Below are positions 1 through 10,891 of a stretch of 64,000 nt of DNA, piece by piece (position 1 is the first letter of the stretch; the number at the start of each line of letters is the position of its first letter). This DNA comes from Carya illinoinensis (lineage: Eukaryota > Streptophyta > Magnoliopsida > Fagales > Juglandaceae). The notes under the pieces were generated by a model. That model had not been told where the DNA came from, ran no database searches, and was given only the letters and a program-made list of their open reading frames with translations. The DNA is taken from positions 16,133,501 to 16,197,500 of the forward strand of contig NC_056753.1 in the NCBI RefSeq assembly GCF_018687715.1. Direction: 5' to 3'. The position numbers were made by a program, and so were the translations under genes.

Positions 1-195
1 TACGAGATTTTTCTATTTAGGATGTCTCTTGAAGAATTGAGGATTTAGAAACGTACATGTGGTAAAAGAATTGACAATTTATAAAATTAATATACGTTTC
101 AAAAATAACAAACTTGAGTTGAGACAAAACAAAAAAATGAATAGAAAAATGATTAAAAATAATGATATTTAAGAATTAAAAAAAAAAAAGGAGAG
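1..195. other. AT-rich flank, no gene seen
   Basis: AT-rich sequence with no open frame or repeat that I recognise. It differs from the GC-richer repeat DNA that starts near 196, so it may be host flank or an older insertion that cut the neighbouring retrotransposon. Confidence 0.4.
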
Positions 196-205
196 AGAAT
201 AAGGG

Positions 206-870
206 TACATTATCCCGTCCTACTGCGATGAAGAGTGGGCAAGGCACTGGCCCGATCCTCACCAACCTTTCCTGCAGTATCAATAGATGAGAGTGGATCC
301 AGTAAGACGTTGCCTGACTAGACTATCTCCAAGCAAGGGTCAACAGGTAGGACTAGCTCAAGGCTAGTCTGGTCTTCGCAGCAAAAAAGAGCGGGACCAG
401 TTCTGAGGCTACTCGAATAGATTACCCCATCTTGCCGCGAGGAAGGGTAATTCGGCTTTAAGGCCATCGACTAATTACCTCCCCTGGGGGGATGAATGGG
501 GAGAGCGTATTGAGGAACCTCAACCTCTTCCTCGGTAGAGTGCGGGCTTGTTTTTAACAACCCAATAACTTACCTTACTCATGAGCATTGACCGATGGGA
601 GCAAGTTCAGTCATACATACTGCCTGAACATATTACTTCCTCAAGGAGTGATAAAGGGTGAGATGAGCCAGAAGCCATCTCGACCCTCCTGAAAGAGAGT
701 AGGCTAGGTCCTGAGGCCGCCCGAACATTACCCCGTCCTGCCACGACAAAGAGTAATCCAGCTCTAGGACTGTCGACCAATTACCTCTCCCAAGGAAATG
801 AATGGGGAGAGAGTTGTCTGAGGCACCTCTACTCCTCCCTCGAAAGAGTGTGGGATAGTAACAAGGCTAT
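206..870. repeat. Degenerate long tandem repeat in retrotransposon 3' region
   Basis: Segments starting near 206, 420 and 729 share the same order of motifs: an ATTACCCC/TATCCC start with a 'cgtcctgcc' block. The last two also share an 'aattacctc' block followed by 'gaatggggagag'. Spacings are about 214 and 310 bases and the copies are diverged. Confidence 0.6.
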
Positions 871-1009
871 CCGAAACAACTTTGAAAAGACTATCTCCTC
901 TAATGGATAACGGCTCAGAACTTCCCCACATTGGCCAGATAGGTCAGGTTAGTGAATGTTAATAATAGTCCATATCATGGTTTGACCCTTGCAACACACA
1001 TATGAAGAC

Positions 1010-1710
1010 AACTCCCTCTCGCAAAGTGCGAGGGTCAACGAGGTATGCCCGGCCATACATGTCACAAGACGGGCGAGCCAGGCTTCACATGCCACTCATC
1101 CCCCTCTTGCCAAGCATGAGGGTCAATAAGGTGTGCTTGGCTTACGTGCCTCATGACCTCCTCCAGGGTATTTGGGTGAGCCTAGCTTCACATGTTGCTT
1201 GACCCTCTCTTGCCAAGCGCAATGGACAACGAAGTGAGTTTAGCCTAAGTGCTGCTCGACCTCCATAGAGGATTTTTGGTCGAGCCAGGCTCACATGCCG
1301 CTCGACCCCCTCTTGCCAAGCGAGAGGGTTAAAGAGGCATGCCTTGCTATTCATGCCACATGACACCCTCCAGAGTATCTGGACAAGTCTGGCTTTACAT
1401 ACCGCTCGACCCCCTCTCACCAAGCATGAGAGTCAATGAAGCGTGCTTGACTATACATGCCACACGACCTCCTCCAGAGTATCTGGGTGAGCTTGGCTTA
1501 CCTGCCGCTAGGTCCCCTCTCGCTAAGCGTGAGGGTAAACGAGGTGAGTTCAGCCTAAGTGCTGCTCAACCTTTGCAAAGGATTTCTGGGCAAGCTCAAC
1601 TTATGTGCCGCTCAACCTCCTCTCTCCAAGTGTGAGGGTCAATGAGGCATGCCCGACTTATGGGTTGTCCCCTTCTCGCCAAGCGTGATGATCAACCAGC
1701 CAAGTCAGGC
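1010..1710. repeat. About 105-bp tandem repeat, roughly seven copies
   Basis: A motif of the form CCCTCTCGCCAAGCGTGAGG followed by a variable 'gtcaacgagg' recurs near 1014, 1101, 1205, 1306, 1410, 1516, 1620 and partly 1672, about 105 bases apart. It alternates with a 'cctccagagtatctgg' block. Copies differ by many substitutions. Short open frames across it are products of the repetition and are not called as genes. Confidence 0.7.
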
Positions 1711-1839
1711 CTAAGTAATGCTCAACCAACGCGAAAGTTCACGAGCGAGCAAACCGCTCGGCTCAACAGGGTGCCGCAAAACAGGCAAGCCTGCCCTCAT
1801 GGCACAGGAAGTTATACACTCATCAGGAAGAAATAGAGC

Positions 1840-3373
1840 CAAGCCCCCAACGAACTATCAACACAGGGGGGGCTTAAGCAGAACATGATTTGACAAGGTG
1901 GCAAGAAATAATAATAGTAGTAAAGGCAATAGAATGCAAAAGGCATAAACAAAGAGCAATTTATTCATCAACTGTCGGAATCCTTACAAAGAGGAAGATT
2001 ACAACATATTCGCAGGAAAGCATACAAAGAAAAAAGAAATCGAAATGATCCATAGGTGGGGTCAAACTCGGTGGTGTACACAATAGTACCATTAGTAAAA
2101 AAGACAACATTGGTGGGGTCACTAGAGAGGCACCATCCCAGAAGTATGGAAGAGGTGAAGACAAGAGGGCAAGCCCAAGCGCACTGAAACCCTTAACTTG
2201 GGGATGACCATCAAGGAAACTAGCCTCAATCAAAGCCACTTCCACACAGGTTAGAGTCTCCACGTTGAAGTAGCAAATAAAGGCTTCTCCCTTGTGATCA
2301 CCGCCCAAGTCAAAGGTGGAGGTAATGTGAAGAGCTTGAGTTGAACTCGATGAAGGCCCCTTGCCAAGGTAAGGCCCCCCTCATTCTCCCTCTCTGGCCA
2401 GAGAGGATGCGCCTGAACCAGAATGGGCTTAAGTCGTGAGGAGTCCCCCTTTGCCCTCTAGGCCCAAGTGAGATTCCCTGATCCATTTTGATCATGGGAA
2501 CAAGTTAGGATGAAATGATAGAATGTGGACTACACAACGAATCTTAAGATAAGGAAAACCACTTAACAGCATGGCTACTAAGCTCGGCATGCAATACCTT
2601 TGCAACACACCTCATAGCAAAAAACAGCATGACCTCTGACAAAGTCTCCTTGGAAAGTCATAAAGAGCCACCAAATGCCCACTTCAACACAAGTTTGCGG
2701 ACATTGTAAAGGAACCTTGGCCCGAAGCCAGAAGGCACATCAGAGTCAAGGTTAACCAAGAGAAAATCCAGCACAAAGAAGAGAGAAGTTTGTGAGCGCT
2801 TGAAGGGCAAAAACGAAAGTTTGATGGCAAATGGCAAGGCAGGAAGGAATTATATAGGCAACGTACGATGATACGCTCCCCAAGATTCAGGGAGCATGCA
2901 TATCCCACGGTCCCACCAGATCCGACATGAATCTCACAAATGGTTAGGCACAAAGCTTGTGACACGTGCTACCAATGGCATCTAGCACCATCAATGCGAG
3001 GGAGATGTAATGGGTAGGCATTAATGACCAACCACCAGAGACTCTCGAAGATTTGTGAGCGGCGCATTGACTACTAAACTTGTGTCATTGGGAAGCCTGA
3101 GATTGCCATGTGGTAGAAGAAACAAGGCATGGAATACGAGGCTTCATGCCTCTTCCCTGAGAAAGGGACCTCGCGCAACAAAGCATGCTAAACAAAATAG
3201 GCAACCCTGGCAAAACAAGCAACGGGAAGGAATGAAACCAAAAATATAGGAAGATAGTCGCGGCAAAATGTATATACAACATACAATAATACATTGGGCA
3301 CCATGGTCTATACAGATAAGGAGCAAGCAGTGAAGAAGCTACATCATGCTATATACAGAAAGAAAAGGTAAGA
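1840..3373. other. Retrotransposon-internal stretch, no recognisable gene
   Basis: Non-repetitive DNA between the tandem repeats and the antisense ORF. It has only short unrelated open frames on both strands and no motif I recognise. It may be the decayed 3' end of the antisense gene. Confidence 0.45.
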
Positions 3374-5880
3374 TCAATCGAATGAGGCATTGAGGCCCAT
3401 TTCGAAGTCAATAGGGCCCACCTCAGGGGCGCTCGAATCTAGCCGATGCCCGGCAGGGTTGACCCTGATCCCCTCGAAGCTGCCTCTCTCAAAGTCAGCA
3501 CCCATTGCATTCCTGAGAGGGTCGTCATCCGTGGGCATGAAAGCATCTGGGATCATCACCCACACAATCTTGCTTGTATGATTAAGGGCAACAAGGTCAG
3601 GGTCAAGGTCTTCAAGATCAACATCACTCAAGTGCGCCTCCAATGCCTTGGAACTCTCTTGAGGATTCAAGATGAAGTAGTCGCACATCCTCTCAAGGCC
3701 TTCGATATATCCGTGGTACCAAGCATCATTATGGACGTAGAGGGCCCTCCCTAGCTGGTTTCTTGCACAAGTGGGGACCTTTTGCACCCAAGACAATTCG
3801 CTCCGTAGATCTTGAATGACCATATCTTGGACAACTATCCTCTTTTGAGCCACCCCCAACTCGGTCAACACCTCTTCCTCTCTGACCTTGGCCGTAAAGA
3901 GCAAGAATCCTCGATCCTCTGTAATAGCTAACAAGGTCAAACCTTCCCCCTCCAACATCTTGAGCCGCTGGGCATCAAAATCTCGAAGGCTCCTTAGCCT
4001 TTCGGTCTCCACATGAAGCAAGTCCTGCAACTCCAGGAGCTTGCTAAGTGACTCCTGGGCCTTCAAGACCCATTCCCTAGGCAACACAAGCTCCGCCTCT
4101 AGACAACCTCTCTACTCTCTCTCTCTTTGCTCGCCATGGATCAGAGCTCCAGGTTTTCCCTCTCGGCCACTCACAATATGCTCAACCAACTAGTCAACTT
4201 GTTGTAACCTGCATAAGTAGAAGCAAGAAGGTGAAGACTAGAAGATGAAAGAAAGAGAGCATGACAAAAAGAAGAACATGAAGCAATAAAAAGACCTCGA
4301 AAAGAAGGTCCCGTAGTGACATGGACACTCGCTTCAGGGCCTCTGCTCACCTGGATCTGTCGTCAAGACGAGGAGATGTAGGAATAGCCTCGGCCGAGTC
4401 ACCTGAAGGAGGCGACCTCTAATTCTCCCTTACTCCCCTAGCATTACTTAGGGGCCTCCTGTCCAACCTACATCGCTTAAGGAAATGGGGATTTCCTTGG
4501 TCACAAGCGGTGGGATAGCTACGAATGGTGATATCCCCTCCTCGTCACTTGGATCGTGTCTTCGGGACCCTTGGCGCCCACCACTGTCTCCCCTAAACTC
4601 AGCGATGTAGGAACAATAGGTTTGACCACTGACCATTTACCTTTGAAACTTGTGATTGTGCCCACCAACAGGCTAGCAACAATAGCAGTGGATGGGATGC
4701 TACCTGTAGAGACTCCACCTCGAGGGACTTTGAACAGACATACCTTCCTTGGTAGAATCCAACCCCGCCGTAGGGTCTCCCCGGCCAAGTTTTGAGTGGT
4801 GGAGACTGAAGAAAGAGATATCTCCACATTTACCTATAGAAGCGGCTCCACCACAAGGGATTGGCGAGGCGCCTTGTCTAGAAGAGCTCCCCAGAACTAC
4901 ATTTGAATAAGACTCCCTTTCTGGGTCATGTCCCCTGGCTCCACAAGCACAATCGAGGCCCCAAGGTTAGGGATCATAGTAGGCTCGATCACCAATGCTA
5001 CAGAAGAAGAAGGCACAACAGACGTACCAAGATCGAGAGACTCCCTTCGCCCGTGACACCGAGCTAGCTTGACAAGAGGCACAAAGGAAGCAAGAGTTCG
5101 TGCAAGCACTACGGGCCCAGGGCACTCGGTGCCGATTGCCCTTGTCTTGGGGCTCTGAGGGAATGCAGGGTTGTTCCTAGCCCTGCTAGCCTATGAGTGG
5201 ACCTTCTTCCCCTTACTATGGGAAGGCTCGGGACCCACTTTTTCAATGATGCATCAGGCGGATGGATAGAGATGGCACGGGTGAAAGGGATGATGTGACC
5301 CATAGGAGGAAGGAACGCAGCAAGGTTATCCTCTCCAAGAAGGACTTCTGAGTGGACGAGAAGGGGGTGCTATGTTGCCCAATCCCGAATGATTGTAATA
5401 TGGCGCAGCTCGTCAGACGTAGCGGTCAATCACACGGCCTTGTTGCTAGGGACAACACCCCACAAAGCCTTGATCGAAAACTTGGCATGGCCAGACTGAC
5501 ACATTGAGAACTCCCATACTTGGCTGGACAAGAAAAAAAACTTACCAGTCCAGTCCGAAACCTTACGGTACCGTGGCTCTAACACTATGAGGGTGCTCAT
5601 CCCTCTAAAACTACAGATATCCCTAGCGCCTCTCTTCACATTGTGAGTTAAGAGGAACTCACGATAAGTCAAATCGGCATGCTCCGGGTCTAACTTCAAT
5701 AGAGTCGTCCTCCACAAAATGCAGCAGTAGATCAGGATTCACTAGGCGTTTAGAAGGAGTTTGGCGGGAGCCAGCCTAAGGTGATGTAGGACTTCATGGA
5801 CCGGGCGAGGGAAATGCAGTCTTAGCCCATAGGAGAACATGCTGGGGAAGGAGCAACGCATGATGCCAAGCCATCAACGT
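3374..5880 (-). pseudogene. Decayed antisense ORF, 'putative gypsy type transposon' family
   Basis: Read on the minus strand from about 5880, the translation gives a proline- and leucine-rich start (…FPRPVHEVLHHLRLAPAKLL…), then at 5717-5430 a stretch ending 'FFFLSSQVWEFSM'. This matches the N-terminal domain called putative gypsy-type transposon (PF04195 in my memory). A frameshifted, low-complexity middle follows at 5303-4519. Last is a 237-residue open piece at 4087-3374 rich in Leu, Glu and Arg heptads, probably coiled coil, with an acidic tail. Stops and frame changes separate the pieces. It lies antisense to the LTR downstream, as such ORFs do in Tat elements. Its function is unknown. 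Confidence 0.65.
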
Positions 5881-6490
5881 TGAGCACCCCCTCGCAAGGC
5901 ACCGAGACCTTTAAGGCCACCGTGTCAAGAACACATTAGGTGAAGACCAGGCATCAGAGGAAGTCAAGAAAGGTTTAGAATGCCAAAAGTGACTAGTGTA
6001 ACCTGACTCCAAGACACTGGCCTCAGGGATGTCTCTAACCGTCGAGACTTACATGTTTAGTAGACTTCTGGGCGGCCATTTGGAGAACGAGCACACAACG
6101 AGAGATAGGAAAATAGGGAGAGGCAAGGGAAGAGCAAATGAAATAAAAGGAGAGTGGAAAGAGTGTGACAAAAGTTATAGAAGGAGTGAAAATTAGCTCT
6201 CAGTACGCTAGCGAGTAAGGAAAATAAAAATGATTCAAGTCCCACCCACGCACGCAGCAACAAGAGGAATAAAACGTCTGACAGCCATCATTATGAAAAA
6301 GATGGAACGACTGTCATTGGGTACCTGGATCAAATCTCTGGGAGTTTTGTTGGGAAAAACAAGGGAGGGCCACGGTACAACACTTGAAATGATCAGAAGA
6401 GAATGTCTTCATTTCAGCTAGCTAGATAAGAGCGACAAGTGGCAACATCGGATAGAGACAGAAGGAATTCCCATCAGCTTAGCCTGATAA

Positions 6491-6514
6491 GAATTGGTGG
6501 GGTAACTATTGGGG
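6491..6514 (+). other. Polypurine-tract region before the 3' LTR
   Basis: G-rich sequence with GGTGGGG and TTGGGG directly before the LTR start (TGATTTTTTC at 6515). This is the position and composition of a plus-strand primer site and supports plus orientation of the element. Confidence 0.55.
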
Positions 6515-7150
6515 TGATTTTTTCTAGGGCCTTAGGCCCAAGAGAACCAGCTCAAATCGAGCATTAGGGAGGTCTCTCCCACACCCCAAAGGGCCTAAAA
6601 ATCCAGGCCCAGTACCCAAAGGCCTAGGCCGGTCGAGTCCCTCGACGACCTAGCCAGGGACTCACAACCCGTATGAGTTGGGTCAAGGGGTCCTTCTAAG
6701 GGGTTGCGAGAAGCTACACCAACGAAAGGAGAAGAAAACCTACCATATTGATAGGACTGAACTCTAAAACAATACTAGGGGATCACGCCGCATGAATTAC
6801 TTCACCCAGAGGGCCACACCGCATTAAAAAAAGCATGGCAAAGGGGACTCTTGGGGAACATCCCTCCACCTAGCCACAGGGCATGGCCCTTGGCCCTCGA
6901 GTTAGGGTATAAAAAAGACCCTCAGGTATCAAGTAAAGAGATCAAAAAATAGGATCAAGAACTCTCTTGCTTGAATCCCATTCATCTAGTACTATTTTGA
7001 GGTTTATCACTAACTTAGGTATCAGAGGCTTCCCTGGCCACCTTAGGGCCACCTTCTACTGAATTCTTTTATGTGATTATAGGCCTGCAAGAATGAAGAC
7101 CCACACTTTTGAGAGCTTGGCCCTTAGGCGTACAAAACACAACGTCAACA
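6515..7150 (+). repeat. 3' LTR of the Tat-like element
   Basis: About 636 bp running from TG at 6515 to CA at 7149-7150. It holds a TATA-like box at 6908-6917 and, about 100 bases on, a 'tatcagaggcttccc' block of the kind seen at the R/U5 region of many plant gypsy LTRs. No second copy is in the window, so the ends rest on the TG/CA dinucleotides and the preceding purine tract. Confidence 0.6.
6908..6917 (+). promoter_or_regulatory. TATA-like box in the LTR
   Basis: TATAAAAAAG in the middle of the LTR, in the right place for the retrotransposon's own promoter, with transcription rightwards. Confidence 0.5.
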
Positions 7151-7852
7151 ACCAATATAAAAGTTTCCAGTCAATCATCTTAAAGCCTAGCCCATCAAGA
7201 TGAAATCAACACAAATTGAGGTAACTACATATATATCCATGAATGTTTGTGTGTTTGTATATATCTCTTCTGTTATAAAAGCGGCTATCCGTATGTGAAT
7301 AATAGTTTGTGTTTGATTAAAAAAAAAAATTACCTCTTTGTCATTGAGGTTTTAATGTGTTTGATGAATAAAATTACGTATTTGTCCTCGATGTTTGTGC
7401 TTGATGAGCTCTAGGTTTGTGTTTGAAGTTGGTTTTAAAGTTTTGCCTTTTCAGAATTTGAGAGTACATTAGAGTATTGGCATTGGCATTGGCTTAGCTT
7501 GTGCCATCTAAAATTTCCAATGCCATCTAAAATTTGCCTAATGTGTGGAAAAACTAATCTGTATTGGAATAACCAGATATAAATTATTTGAGTTAGGAGC
7601 TATAAAGCCTATAATAATTGCCCATACATGCAGGTAAATAATAACTTAGATATCTAATTTTTTTTTAATGTTATTTTCTCTCTTTGTGGCCAATAGTATT
7701 TTCCATGCACCTCTTCTCACCATTTATAGATTTTTATATATTATTATTTCTAGGTTGTTGGATACAAACATGAAGTTGATTTTGTATTTATTTTGATACT
7801 TTGTGTTTAACAATGAAGTTAATTTAGGTTGTTGGATTGATTTTACATATTT

Positions 7853-7891
<39 letters not shown>

Positions 7892-8578
7892 TTGTTGGAA
7901 ATTATAAAAATGAAAATAAGATAGTACTTAAAAAAACAAATAAAAATATATATATTTAAAAAGTAGAAAAGGATAATAAAACTTATTATATATATAGAAT
8001 AAGGTGGTTTGTAAATAGTAGTGAGATGATTTGAGTTAAGTATTTATTGGATTTTGGGAAAAGAAATAAAAAGTTTCATAACAAATTTAAAATTATAATA
8101 ACATACTTCAAATTTTCTTGAGAAAATAATATAATAACATTAGAAAAAGTCAAAATAACAAAAGTTAAAAACTAAAAAATTCTAAAAAAGTAACAGCCTT
8201 AGTTCGGACCTGGCTGACCTTTAAGGCCACAACTTGGTGTGCAACCACTATGGCCATAATAAGGATAAGAGATTCTTCTTTGCAGCTAGTTTTTGTGTCC
8301 CACAATGCACACCTTATGTGGCAAATCTAGACTAGATAGTCTAGAGAGCCAGGTCACGGAGCAATCCATAGACGAAAAACCTTCTTTCTCCGAATTAAAA
8401 ATCCTTCTTCTTCCTCCCATGATTGACATCCTCCTCATTTCGTATAGATGGTGCCAGGTCTTCAATAGAGTTTCTATTTATTTATTTATTTATTTCTAAA
8501 ACCAATAAATCCAAAAATCAATGGATCTAAGTTTTCAATCAAGTTTTCATTTCTTTTACTGCGTTGTTTCTCATTGAC
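7151..8578. other. AT-rich intergenic DNA with a (TA)n microsatellite
   Basis: No coding region recognised. A (TA)n run of about 35 bases lies at 7855-7889. A 'ggcattggcattgg' stretch at about 7478-7500 could belong to a small MITE, but I could not find its other end. Confidence 0.5.
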
Positions 8579-8583
8579 CAAAC

Positions 8584-9380
8584 TGTTATGGGTATTCTGC
8601 ACAAGCAAGAATATGCAAGAACTGGAACAAGAATTCAAAAACATAAGAATGAACCACACAGAACTAACACAGAATTTATTTCGAGGAACCTCTACACTAC
8701 CAATAATACAATTCCTTACAAGATGATTTAGATAGATCCCATTCTATTCTTCCAACTATTTATATATAAATAGTAATATCAAAACGCATCGTATAACTAT
8801 AATACAAAACCTCCCTGTTTTATTAACTTCCCCAAATGACTAAGACTTCCTTCATCAATCACAAGGTCCAGACCCTTTGCTATCTTCAGTTCCTTCCACA
8901 TACACTGCCTTATACACCTAACATTCTCCCCTCCTTCAAAAGCCTTAACCACAAGGCTAATGATTACATATAGAATTTCTTGGTGTAACGTGGATCTAGT
9001 GTAGTCTTCCATGAGAAGATCGACTTGTCTCTAATACCAATTATTATGGGTATTCTACACAAGCAAGAATATGCAAGAACTAGAACAAGAATTCAAGAAT
9101 ACAAGATGAACCACACGGAACTAACACAAAGTTTCTTTCGAGGAAAACTTTACACCTCCAAGAATACAATTCCTTACAAGATTATTCATATATATTCCAT
9201 TCTATTCTTCCAGCTATTTTTATACAAATGGTAAGATCAAAATGAACCGTATGACTAGAATACGAAAACCCCCATTTTATTAACTTCCCCAAATGACTAA
9301 GTCTTCCTTTCTCAATCACAAGATCCAGACACTTTGCCATCTTCAGTTCCTTCCACATACACTTTAGTATACTCCTAACA
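8584..9380 (-). mobile_element. TRIM unit A (LTR-118 bp-LTR)
   Basis: LTRs are at 8584-8923 and 9042-9380 with only 118 bases between them. On the minus strand the internal part starts with a primer-binding site resembling TGGTATTAGAG (initiator Met-tRNA type; complement at about 9030-9039). It ends with a purine tract GAAGGAGGGGAGAA next to the 3' LTR. The interior looks like a deletion product of unit D: its first roughly 70 and last roughly 50 bases are joined at an AAGAAATTC-like microhomology. Confidence 0.85.
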
Positions 9381-9382
9381 TT

Positions 9383-10182
9383 TGTTATGGGTATTCTGCA
9401 CAAGCAAGAATATGCAAGAATTAGAACAAGAAATCAAGAACACAAGAATGAACCATACGGAACTAACACAAAGTTTATTTTGAGGAAAACTCTACACCTC
9501 TAAGAATACAATTCGTTACAAGATGATTTAGACATATCCCATTCTATTCTTCCTGTTATTTATATACAAATGGTAAGATCAAAATGCACCGTATGGAAAT
9601 GATACAAAAACTCTCTGTTTTATTAGCTTACCCAAATGACTAAGTCATCATTCCTCAATCATAAGGTCTACACCCTTTGCCATCTTCAAATCTTTTCACA
9701 TACACTTCGGTATACTCCTAACATTTTCCCTTCCTTTAAAAGCCTTGACCACAAGGCTAATGATTTCATACAGAATTTCTTGGCGTAACGCGGATCTAGT
9801 TTAGTCTTCCATGAGAGAATCAACCTATGTCTAATATCAATTATTATGGGTATTCTGCACAAACAATAATATGCAAAAATTGGAACAAGAATTCAAGAAC
9901 ACTAGAATGAACCACATGAAACTAACACGGAGTTTATTTCTCGAAAAACTGTACACCTCCAAGAATACAATTCCTTACAAGATGATTCATATAGATCTCA
10001 TTCTATTTCTCCAATTATTTATATACAAATGGTAAGATCAAAATGCACCGTATGACTATGATACAAAAACTCCCAATTTTATTAACTTTCCCAAATGACT
10101 AAGTCTTCCTTCCTCAATCAGAAGGTCCAGACCCTTTGCCGTCTTCAATTCCTTCCACATACACTTAGTTATACTCCTAACA
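9383..10182 (-). mobile_element. TRIM unit B (LTR-118 bp-LTR)
   Basis: LTRs at 9383-9723 and 9842-10182 flank a 118-base interior with the same deletion breakpoint as unit A, so A and B share a recent ancestor. The primer site is degraded (complement of TTGATATTAGAC). Two bases, TT, separate it from unit A and again from unit C. Confidence 0.85.
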
Positions 10183-10184
10183 TT

Positions 10185-10891
10185 TGTTATAGGTATTCTA
10201 CACAAGCAAGAATATGCAAGAACTATAACAAGAATAGAAGAACACAAGAATGAACCACATAGAGCTAACATAGAGTTTATTTCGAGGAAAACTCTACACC
10301 TCCAACAATATAATTCCTTACAAGATGATTCGAATAGATCCCATTTTATTATTCCAGCTATTTATATACAAATGGTAAGAACAAAACACATCGTATGACT
10401 ATGATACAAAAACTCCCTGTTTTATTAACTTCCCCCAATGACTAAGTCTTCCTTCCTCAATCACAAGGTCCAGACCCTTTGCCGTCTTCAGTTCCTTCCA
10501 CATACACTTTGGTACACTCCTAACATTCTCTCCTCCTTCAAAGGCCTTGACCACAATGCTGATGATTTCTTATAGAATTTATTTCTCTTCCTCTATCAAT
10601 TGTCCAATGAGGTGGCAATACATCGAGCAGTTGAAGGAAATACGTAACAACCCCATTCAGTCATTACATCAAACACTTTGCAGCCAAGCTTCCAAGACTT
10701 GCATTTTGCACAGACATCAAGTGTAGAAATGCTCAAATACAAGTCAAAGGCCAACATAGATTTAAGAGATTAAGGCTCTAGAGAATCTTGTGAACACCAA
10801 GAATTTCGATTACCGATTCTGATTTTTATTTTTGATCCATGTCATCAACATTTCAAAAATCTGATCCAAGCGGTCAATAACTACATTGTTG
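10185..10891 (-). mobile_element. TRIM unit C, 5' part missing
   Basis: The 3' LTR is at 10185-10525, followed on the plus strand by an interior (10526-10891) that is the inverted counterpart of unit D: 10526-10810 mirrors about 11808-12083 and 10811-10880 mirrors about 11365-11430. The 5' LTR and primer site are absent, and the interior abuts the first LTR of unit D head-on. Confidence 0.8.

Larger units (their letters stand above)
196..7150 (+). mobile_element. 3' part of a Tat-clade Ty3/gypsy retrotransposon
   Basis: In plus orientation this block shows tandem repeats, an antisense ORF, a purine-rich tract and then an LTR. That order is the 3' end of Tat-lineage elements (Ogre, Grande and relatives), which are known for extra antisense ORFs and tandem repeats between pol and the 3' LTR. 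No gag or pol is visible, so the element is either truncated on the left or a pol-less derivative. The left limit near 196 is only where base composition changes. The clade is inferred from architecture, not from a reverse transcriptase. Confidence 0.6.

Noticed and set aside
1010..1710. Regular repeats considered as a CRISPR array
   Set aside because: This is plant nuclear DNA. The repeats are long and diverged and lie within a retrotransposon 3' region, with no cas genes.
1002..1836. Several short open frames in the repeat array
   Set aside because: They arise from the tandem repetition of the 105-bp unit and change frame between units.
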